Origin: Paroedura picta
Taxonomy: Eukaryota; Chordata; Lepidosauria; Squamata; Gekkonidae
NCBI RefSeq assembly: GCF_049243985.1
Contig: NC_135373.1
Location: forward strand, 80,416,213-80,480,212
Direction of reading: 5' to 3'
DNA: 64,000 bases
In this document: piece by piece, positions 53,001-64,000 of the stretch
Layout of the letters: each line of letters starts with the position of its first letter
Position numbering within the stretch: the first letter of the stretch is position 1
Notes under the pieces: generated by a model
The model's input: the letters and a program-made list of their open reading frames with translations, nothing else
The model's database searches: none
Told to the model about the DNA's origin: nothing
Made by a program: the position numbers and the translations under genes

Positions 53001-53480
53001 AAAAAGAAAGAGCCTATCCCAGGCTATCAAAATCAGTATACAATATAATATTTATTCAATACTCCTTAATAAGATATTAAATTCAACATCAAAATGTGGC
53101 TTGTCTCTATTTTAATAATTAATGAAACAACCAGAACAAACTTTACTGATATAACATTGGCCTTCAGCTTGCAGGTACAGGACAGCTTTGTCAAGAGGGG
53201 AGTGGTCAGTATCAGTTTATACTACAACTCTGAGTTGGATGAATATTGAAATACTGGAAACTTGCTAGGATAAGTTTCACAATCATAGGAGGAAACAACC
53301 ACTGATGAAAGTTGAACATTAAAACGGCACAAATCTAGAGTCCATTCTGGTTGCTTCATTCATTATTAAAATAGAGACTAGACCCATTTTGACATTGGAT
53401 TTAATATCTTATTAAGGAGTATTGTATAAATATTATATTGTATGCTGATTTTGATAGCCTGGGATAGGTTCTTTCTTTTT
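53001..53480. repeat. Long fold-back element, two 128-bp arms
   Basis: The arm 53005-53132 (from AGAAAGAGCCTATCCCAGGC to TTAATGAAACAACC) is the reverse complement of 53349-53476, with about a dozen substitutions and no length change. The spacer is 216 bases. It lies in the XPOT-TBK1 intergenic region. No transposase is present. Confidence 0.9.
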
Positions 53481-54480
53481 CCTGTTAATACATTTATTCA
53501 GAACCACCTGTTTTTTGGTGCTGTGGTTTCCTTCTACAGCCACCTCATTCTGCTTTGTTGACAATTCTAAAACTTTCCTCTCCCCCACTTTGTCTTCCTT
53601 AGAGTCCCATGGCACCCAAGTCTGTTTCCTTCCTATTTCCCTATGCTTCTGGTATTTGCCTATGCACTTTTGCCCACACTATTGACAACTAATATCCATC
53701 CCACAGTGTCTCTGTGAAAATCCTATAGTCAAGGTAATTGGTACTTTCTTCTATGAAGATTTTAATATCTAATATGCAGTATGTCAGGCCATTTGCCCAT
53801 CTTGACAAATACTGTGATTTTTCAGTATCTCAGGCACAGGGCAGTTCTCTGTTTCATGCTTTTCATTTTACACCAATTTGAGGCAAAGCTGATCCATGAA
53901 TTATTGCACAACTGCCAGAAACACTAACACAACATTTATTTTATTACGCTGCAAGGTTTGTAATTTCATTCAGAGCAATGATTCCAGTTCCTGTACGTGT
54001 AAACTACTCCCAGGGATTATCACTTCCTTCTAGGGGCTGTCATTCCAGTCCCTGAGCAAGATTTCAGGTCCAGGGACGATTTCTCAAAATCCATTCTACA
54101 TTTTCATTGCAACTTCTGTGTGCTCTATTTCAGTAGAGCCGATGCAAACCAATTGGCATTCCTGGTTTCTATTATACTCAATGGGCTTTCAAGTCTGTTC
54201 CACTGTTTCCAATAGACATTCCTGTCATTCATTTTCGTGCATCCCCACACACTGTGCATTCTCTTGTCCTGACTGAAATCATCAATATTTCATGTAATTT
54301 AGTTCGAAGCTCGCTGGGTGACCTTTTGCCAGTAAATACTCTCTGGCTAGCCTACCACAGAGAGTTGTTGCGTTGACCAAACGGAGAAGGGTACGCTTTG
54401 TTACACCTGAGCTCCTTTGGAGGAAAGGAGAACAGATACTGTGGTTTGGGCCTAACTGCCACGGCGGGGATTTTCTGTGG
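53481..54480. other. XPOT-TBK1 intergenic stretch
   Basis: About 1 kb in which I recognise neither a gene nor a clear repeat. Confidence 0.55.
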
Positions 54481-55300
54481 CGCAGGAAACATCTGCAGAT
54501 GGGAACCCGTCAGCTGATTAGCGCGGAGCCTTGCTGCGGCCAGCAGTGTACTGCTCAAGCCGCAGCTTGGTTTCCCTCCTTCCATCCTCCAGCCGTGGCC
54601 TCCTCCCCAGGCCACTAGGCGGCTGCGATCCCCTCCGCGGTAGGCGCTTCGTGGGAAGGGGTGTGCCTGCGCGAGCCAAACGGGGCGACCCACCTCGGCC
54701 GTGCGTGGAGCGGGCCCGCCTCCTGCGCGTCAGCAAGCCGGAAGCAGCCTGCGGAGCGGAGAGCGGAGAGCCGGAGGGGGCTTGGGCCAGGGCTGGCGAA
54801 GGGCCGTCCCGCCTTCGCCGTCGAGGGGGCGCCGGAGGGGGCTCGCAGCGGGTAAGGCGGAGAGAGAGGCGGGCAGGAAACGTGTCGCCCCGTGTCGTGT
54901 TCCTAACAGCGAGTGCAGGACGGCTGCCTGCGCGAGGGGAGGGCGGTCAGACTTGCAGGCCTGAGCTGGGGGAATTCCCGCGCTGTCCTCTTCGGAAGCG
55001 GCCGCGGCGGCAGCTGCTGGGCCGGAGATGGGTGGAGGGTGGGAAGGAAGGAAGGAGAAGGAAGGAAGGAAGGAGGAAGGGAAAAGTGCTTGCAGCGCGG
55101 TGGTGACCAAAGGAGGGGGGGGGGAGACGCTCCTGTGTTTTAGAGAGGAGTCTCTGGCAGATGCAGCTTTTCTCAAGCCAACTTGCAGCGGCCGAAAGTT
55201 CCCTGACACGACGATACAATCAGACGAGTTTTCCCGGCGTCCTTATCTTCTTTGCCCTCTCCCGGGACTGTTCCGGACAGGGACTCCTGAAGAAACCGGT
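54480..55300 (+). promoter_or_regulatory. TBK1: TBK1 CpG island and likely 5' UTR exon
   Basis: This is the strongest CpG-rich block between XPOT and TBK1. It has a CCGGAAGC ETS-like site at about 54738 and a (GGAA)n stretch at 55044-55080. A good first-exon donor is AGCGG|GTAAGG at 54851/54852. The long open frames here are a by-product of GC content. Confidence 0.65.
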
Positions 55301-56947
55301 GACTCTGCGGCATTCTCGTGCCTTGTCAAAGTCTCCGCCTCGTGTTTCCTCAGCTAATTTCCTGGGTCTTGTTTACTTTGTATCTCAGCAGCCTCCACGC
55401 TTCCTTAAAGGTGGCGTTCAGACATGCATGCAAGAGGCAGCCTGCACGAATCGTTACAGTGGTTTCGTTATCATCCGAGTTTCCTATACAAATATTTTGC
55501 AATGGAGGTAGTGTATGGGCTCAGCTGTAAGGTACCGAGAGATGTATGACTAGGCATTCGCATGGTTCTGTCACTGCTTGTTCTTATTAAGGGCTGAGTA
55601 ATGTGGTGCAGTCTTTCCACTGTCTAAGGATTTTGCCCCTGGGTGTTAAGGTCTCCATTGTCATTTCAAGTGTTGATTTTGGCTTTGAGAGACTTGGGAT
55701 CAAATTCTTAAATTGGCCATTAGTTGCAAAAAAGTGCTTGCTCCTTGGCGACTCCATTCGAGCTCAGAGGACAAATAGTTTAAAAGGACACACTAGCCTT
55801 TTTGCCTAGTAACTTGTGATAATTTGCACCTCAGTGTTTGCAGTAGCAGAGGACAATAGTTGTGAAGAAGTGTATCCTACACTTCTAAGCAGTTTGAATT
55901 ACCTGCCATAGGAGAACCCCTTTATTTAAAACGTTTAAATTCTCCCTTTCTATGGACCCATGTATCAGGTGGATTAAGGTTCAGTTAAAACAATATACCT
56001 CGTTAAGTGTGGAGTTCACCTCCCTTTGCATAACAGGAGCATTGTAGAGTTACTGTCTCTTTGAGGCCTTTTGTTTTCTAACAGATATTTGAAGTACTCT
56101 GTGATTGTTTACGTGACATTTAACTTAAAAAAAAACTTTATCTGCAGAAATAGGACCAGCTTCCTTCTGTACAATTCTGTAGTTCTGGAGTATGCCTAGT
56201 TTTATACACTAGCTGTTTCTTCCAGTTTAAGACCACCCAGCAGGAGAGCTGATATCTCTTTAGGGCACCATAGACATAGATGGATTTGGCCAACTTAACC
56301 AGAGGTAGCTTCAGGATTGACCTGGCTGTAGCGGCTATTGCTACTGCCTGATGTTGAGGTAGATTGCAGGAGTGAGCTGAAGTTTTAATCACCTGCAGGC
56401 TTACTAAAATTGACATAGGACTTTGGTATAGGTGACTGATAGCTGAGGGGTAAAAAAGGATAAAAGGAAATATTTTGGGTGGGGAGAAAATACTCATTAG
56501 GAGGAAGAAAATAAGCACAGCTTTTAGCCAAGGCGCCTCCCCAAAGATGAGCTGAGTGCTGAGCGCAAGCAAACATGACCTTTCCGCTTGAAAGTACAGA
56601 TCAGCAGTACATTCCACAAACATAGTTATACCATTCAAAAACTTTTGACACCAGTAGATTGAGAAGGGTGTAAGGCTGTTTAGGATTACATGCAAGGTAC
56701 TTAGTATCACAGTGTTGTTTGATGTAGCAAGCTAGAGACTCCCACCCTGATGCCTTCCTCTGGTGCTTGATTACCAATTGCTCTACTGACAGATATGGGC
56801 TAGATAAATATGCAACTAAGAAGAATGCTCATATCATGTCAGTTATAAGTATCTGAAAATGAACATATTTTAGAAGAGTCAAGCATGGAAGAAGAGTCAT
56901 ATTCGTATGAACAGATATTGTAAGACTTAATGTCAGGAAGCAGATGG

Positions 56948-57155
56948 GTACCGTATTTGCCGGCGTATAAGACGACCCCCCAACATTTCCACTCAAAATA
57001 TAGAGTTTGTTGCATTACAGTACAGTACTATGGGCCACTATGGGCAGCTATGTCTATCCCAACTGAAGTGCCGCCGGCGTATAGGACGACCCCCCCACTT
57101 GGAGGCATGTTTTTCAGGGTGAAAAAGTAGTCTTATACACCAGCAAATACTGTAG
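56948..57155. repeat. Palindromic MITE with GGCGTATAAGAC ends, copy 3
   Basis: The ends TACCGTATTTGCCGGCGTA and CCAGCAAATACTGTA and the interior 'gctatgtctatcccaactga' match the other two copies, in reverse orientation to the first. Confidence 0.8.
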
Positions 57156-57635
57156 TTATTAATTAGAATATAGTCCAGTGTTAAAATAGGAGCCCAGAAG
57201 TGAACTTCTGTAACCTTTGTTTAATATTGTATTGGTCAAATGTGAAAACTGGGTGAGTCTTTTTTTTGGGGGGGGGGGAATGTAAAAAAATAAAGTAAAA
57301 ATTAGGGGGAATTTATAAGAATCAAAATATGGATGTTTATTATTTATGAGATGATTAGAAATACTTTGGCATGTAACTTAGGTTTTATAGCTTATATATA
57401 TGGGAGAAACTTTTGCACAGAAATGATTAAGTACGCTTAAGAACTTCAACCTACCTGTCACCCTTTAGCATATAATACAGTGTAAAATTGTTATCTGTGC
57501 TGTCATGTGATATTTATCTACCTTTGATCCTATGCAGCGCACAACATTTACAGCACAATGTCTTGGATATAAGTAAAGCTTGAATGCAGCAGAATACATG
57601 TAACACCTCTTTGGTGTTTACCCCCTTCCCATTGT

Positions 57636-58600
57636 AGATTCATAGAATCATAGAGTTGGAAGGGACCTCCTGGATCATCTAGTCCAACTCCCTGCACTAT
57701 GCAGGACACTCACAACCCTATCGCTCATCCACTCTAACCTACAACCCTCTTGAACCTTCACAAAATCAGCCTCTCCATCAGATGGCTATCCAGCCTCTGT
57801 TTAAAAATTTCCAAAGATGGAAATCCCACCACCTCCCAAGGAAGCCTGTTCTACTGAGAAACCACTCTGTCAGGAACTTATTCCGGATGTTGAGATGGAA
57901 TTTCCTTTGAATTAATTTCATCCAATTGGGTCTGGTCTGTCCCTCCGGGACAAGAGAGAACAACTCTGCTCCATCCTCTGCTCCAAATACTTGAAGATGG
58001 CTATCACATCCCCTCTCAGTCGTCTCCTCTCCAGGCTAAGCAGACCAAGCTCCCCCAACCTTTCTTCACACGTGTTGGTCTCCAACCCACTAACCATCTT
58101 TGCTGCCCTCCTCTGGACATGCTCCAGTGTCTACATCCCTCTTCAACTGTGGTGCTCCAAACTGAACACAGTACTCCAAGTCAGGCTGAACCAGAGCAGA
58201 GTAAAGCCATACCATCACCTCCCATGATCTGGTCATGATACTCTGTTTGATATAGCCCAAAATACCATTTGCCTTTTTAGCCACTGAATCACACTACTGA
58301 CTTATGTTCAATGTATGGTCCACTAAGACTCCTAGAACTTTTTTGCACATGCTACTGCCAAGCCAAGTCTCCCTCATTCTATATTGGTGTATATGTTTTT
58401 TCCTACCTAAATGCAGAACTTTACATTTGTCCCTGTTGAATTTCATTTTATTCAGTTTAGACCAGCCTATCAAGATCATCCTGTATTCTGATTCTGTCTT
58501 CTGCTGTGTTTGCTACCCCTCCCAATTTAGTATCGTCTGCAAATTTAATAAGTATCCCCCTCTAATCCCTCATCCAAATCATTTATAAATATGTTGAACA
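57636..58600 (-). repeat. CR1 LINE (classical type), 3' third
   Basis: The 3' end on the minus strand is the typical TTCATAGAATCATAGAGTTG terminus seen at 57639. Minus frames give NKMKFNRDKCKVLHLGRKKH, then AKKANGILGYIKQSIMTRS and LYSALVQPDLEYCVQFGAPQ, which is the CR1 ORF2 C-terminus. It is 5'-truncated and decayed. Confidence 0.92.
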
Positions 58601-58636
58601 ACACATTTATAAATGATTTTGATTTGATGAGGGATT
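58564..58636. repeat. Inverted repeat at the CR1 5' break
   Basis: The sequence 58564-58590 (AATCCCTCATCCAAATC...) is mirrored at 58605-58636 with one small insertion. The left arm is CR1 sequence; the right arm is an inverted copy at the truncation point. Confidence 0.75.
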
Positions 58637-59476
58637 TGTAGCCCCATCCATTTCCCAAAGAGCTGTTTCTGAAGATTGGGGAGGAGTCCCAGAAATGGTA
58701 TGACACATAACACGAGGAGCTTCAGTAAGAAGGGGAAATTAGCATAAATAATAATTTTTCCCTATTACATGGACTTTGTTCCATTTGCAGAAGAAATAAG
58801 CTGTACTTAATTGCATTTTATTTTATTTTATTACGTAGTGATTAAAAGGAAGAACAACAGACAAGGTAGTCAACTAGAATGGTGCACAATGTTACCACTG
58901 AAAGAATGTATAAGGACAATAGAAACAAAGGCTCTTTTTTCACTTTCATAAGTTCACTTTGTTTAGAGGATTTATAAATAGAGACCTCCTATCCAGAGCT
59001 CCACAGGCATTTTAATGCTTGTGTAGGAACCCCTGAGTCGTGTAGGCTTTCTTATTTGCTGCAAAGTTAAGGCATTTCATTGTACGCATGAAGCTTTCCT
59101 CAACACTGTAGTGAATATGGGAGTCTTAATGCTTTTGACAGTTCTGAATGCACATCAGACTTGCTGCATATGCAAAGAGCTTTTTGTTGAGACAAAAGTG
59201 TATGGCCAATTCCTTTTAAACAGAAGTGAGAGAATTTGTATAAGAATACTTGTTTGTGATTTCCTACTTGAGCCACCGCTGTGAGCTCTCAGTAAGAAAA
59301 GAGAAATGTGAGAGAGCACATCTGTATATAGCATATTGTTATTTTATGCTGTTATCATGTAATTGTGAATGCTATAATTTAAAAAGTAGATTTTCTTCCA
59401 TTGTAATAATGTCAATGGGAATAATATTTTAATTCCTTGTTAAGGTTACATAAAAATCACCTATTCAAGAGCAAAT

Positions 59477-62436
<2,960 letters not shown>

Positions 62437-62989
62437 TAATTTTAAAGTCCATGAGATATTGAATCACTACAAACCTTCCAATAAGTTCTTGCAGTGACAT
62501 CTTAAGACATTATGACACCATCAATATAAAAGTAAGGCATATATATATATATATTAGAATAATTCAGCATAGCAATTATACCATCGTACTTACCAGATTT
62601 ATTTTTATCTCAAAAACATTAAACAAGAGTGGGGTCCACATGGACTTTGAGGTGAAGCTCATTTCCCCTCTCCCATGACTTTGTTATTCCCTTCCCTGGC
62701 AGCCCCCATAGCCTCTACCTTTTCCCCTTTCCACATTCTAGCCAGCTTACCTTTATCTGCCACCTGCTTTTCAGCTTTCCCTCATTTCATTCTCCTTGGC
62801 AGGTTCTTTCCTGGAAAACACTGGCTGGGGCTGGACTCCATTGCAGAGTAGGGAACCAGTACCTCACTTTCCCCATAGCTCCCCTCCCAATACAATTTCA
62901 TCTTTCCATCTTCCTGGCAAACCCCATGTTATCTGTCTCTGCTTCCCACCCACTGACTAGTCTACCTTTTACGTGCACTATATCTTCTG

Positions 62990-63185
62990 CTATATTTATT
63001 TATTCACTTCATTTTTACTCCTCCTTTCTCTGCAATGGGGACCCAAAGCAATTTGCATTTTACCCTCACAGCAGCCATGTGAGGTAGGTCTGGCAGAGAA
63101 TGTTTTACTCGCCCAACAAGCTTCTATGGCAGAGGTGGAACTTAAACCTGGGTCTTAGTCTGATACTTTAACTACTACACCACAC
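62990..63185 (-). repeat. MIR/CORE-like SINE
   Basis: The plus strand reads 'gtgaggtaggtctggcagag' and ends 'aactactacaccacactggg', the complement of the tRNA-like head. Confidence 0.65.
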
Positions 63186-63295
63186 TGGGTATGATAGCTC
63201 ATGGCAGGTCTTAAGCCAGTTTTTTATGTTCCATATCTGAGCTGCTTTGCTCCACAATGGGGACCAAAACAGCTCACATCATTCTCCCTTCTACG

Positions 63296-63470
63296 GTTGC
63301 TAATTCCAGGTTTGGAAATTCCAGAATATTTGGTGGGAGAGACTTCAGCAACGCTTATACACACTGTTGCCCAAAGGAGCCATTTTTGCCTGAGCAATTG
63401 ATCTGAGCCACTGATCTTAAGCAATTGTATGTTTAGGAAATTTCCAGACTTTACCTGAAAACTGGCAACC
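63296..63470 (-). repeat. Short inverted-repeat DNA element (family of 3580 and 11430)
   Basis: The ends 'ggttgctaattccagg' and 'cctgaaaactggcaacccta' are inverted relatives, and the interior is decayed. Confidence 0.55.
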
Positions 63471-63477
63471 CTACTCT

Positions 63478-63615
63478 CCTTGGTTTTATCATCACAAAAA
63501 CCCTGAGAAGATAGTGACTTCCCCTAGCCATCCAGCAAACATCCAGGACAGAGTGGGGCTTCAGAACTCGCTGTCCTAGACCCTAGTCTGAAACACTAAC
63601 AACTATACCACTGAC
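63478..63615 (-). repeat. MIR/CORE-like SINE, partial
   Basis: The text 'atcatcacaaaaaccctgag' and 'aacactaacaactataccac' belongs to the same family as 62990. Confidence 0.55.
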
Positions 63616-63687
63616 TTTTATATGATGGTGGTGTTGCATTGTAGTGAGCAGCTGAGCTTGCAATGGTTGTTGGTGGGCCTGATCTAG

Positions 63688-63887
63688 ACCGTTTAAGCAC
63701 TGGGAACTTCACTGCCCCAGCTCCCGTGCAAGAGCACAAATCGGGGGCGGATGAGGTACACCGGGCCAAATGCTTCCCCAGGTGGGTGTAGGAAGAGGTA
63801 GGGCAACCTGCCACGACTAAAACTCCAGCCTGCAGACCGGTATGAAACGGTCTCCAGTGCATAAACGGTCTTAGTAAGTCATTTCTC
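63688..63887. repeat. MITE with GACCGTTTATGCAC-type ends, copy 2
   Basis: The ends 'gaccgtttaagcactgggaa' and 'ccagtgcataaacggtctta' are inverted copies. It aligns along its length with 14500-14685. Confidence 0.8.
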
Positions 63888-64000
63888 AAAGGCCAAAACT
63901 GGAACAGAAAGGATCCTGTTTATTCCTCTGCCTTTTACTGACAGAAACCAAGGGTTGAAGGGTAGTAATATGGTTGTGATTGCTTTGCAGAATCGTTAAT

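Larger units (their letters stand above)
55301..59444 (+). other. TBK1 intron 1 (inferred)
   Basis: This stretch runs to the acceptor before 59445. It contains a palindromic MITE (56948-57155) and a CR1 LINE (57636-58600). A 190-codon minus-strand open frame at 56710-56138 has no recognisable domain. Confidence 0.6.

Noticed and set aside
54531-55106. 191-codon plus-strand open frame
   Set aside because: It lies in the TBK1 CpG island, is rich in Arg, Gly and Pro, and has overlapping open frames on both strands. This is expected of GC-rich DNA.

Overview
The window is nuclear DNA from a vertebrate, almost certainly a squamate reptile (a gecko-like lizard is possible but not proven). The genes are spliced with GT-AG introns. 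The repeats are those expected of squamates: Sauria-type tRNA SINEs with a BovB-like tail, BovB (RTE) LINE 3' ends, CR1-group LINEs, 5S-rRNA-derived SINEs and many short inverted-repeat DNA elements. There are no prokaryotic features, no CRISPR array and no recognisable retroviral element.

Four host genes can be assembled from their exons. (1) KICS2 (C12orf66), minus strand, coding exons 1 and 2 at 6782-6548 and 4396-4108; the rest lies beyond the left edge. (2) RPL18A, minus strand, complete in five coding exons between 13002 and 8229, giving 176 residues. (3) XPOT (exportin-T), plus strand, complete in 24 coding exons from 24739 to 47399, giving 961 residues, with one GC-AG intron. (4) TBK1, plus strand, first four coding exons from 59477 to 62421 (residues 1-180, including the catalytic Lys, HRD, DFG and Ser172); the rest lies beyond the right edge. 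Each gene has a GC-rich, CpG-rich promoter region (about 6400-7000, 12740-13110, 17950-18400 and 54480-55300).

KICS2, XPOT and TBK1 keep the gene order of human 12q14. Two things differ from what I remember of the human map: an intron-bearing RPL18A (human 19p13) sits between KICS2 and XPOT, and I see no trace of C12orf56, which lies between them in human.

Most remaining DNA is repeats. Those worth a look are: a near-perfect fold-back element with two 128-bp arms (53005-53476); two inverted copies of a CpG-rich modular element built on TTATGCAC (22028-22358 and 23115-23436); a second family with GACCGTTTATGCAC ends (14500-14685 and 63688-63887); three copies of a palindromic element carrying GGCGTATAAGAC; a hAT-type MITE with a perfect 8-bp target duplication; and several nested insertions.

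The genes do not form one pathway. KICS2 acts in lysosomal nutrient sensing to mTORC1, RPL18A in the 60S ribosome, XPOT in nuclear export of tRNA, and TBK1 in innate immune and autophagy signalling. I found no convincing new molecular system.
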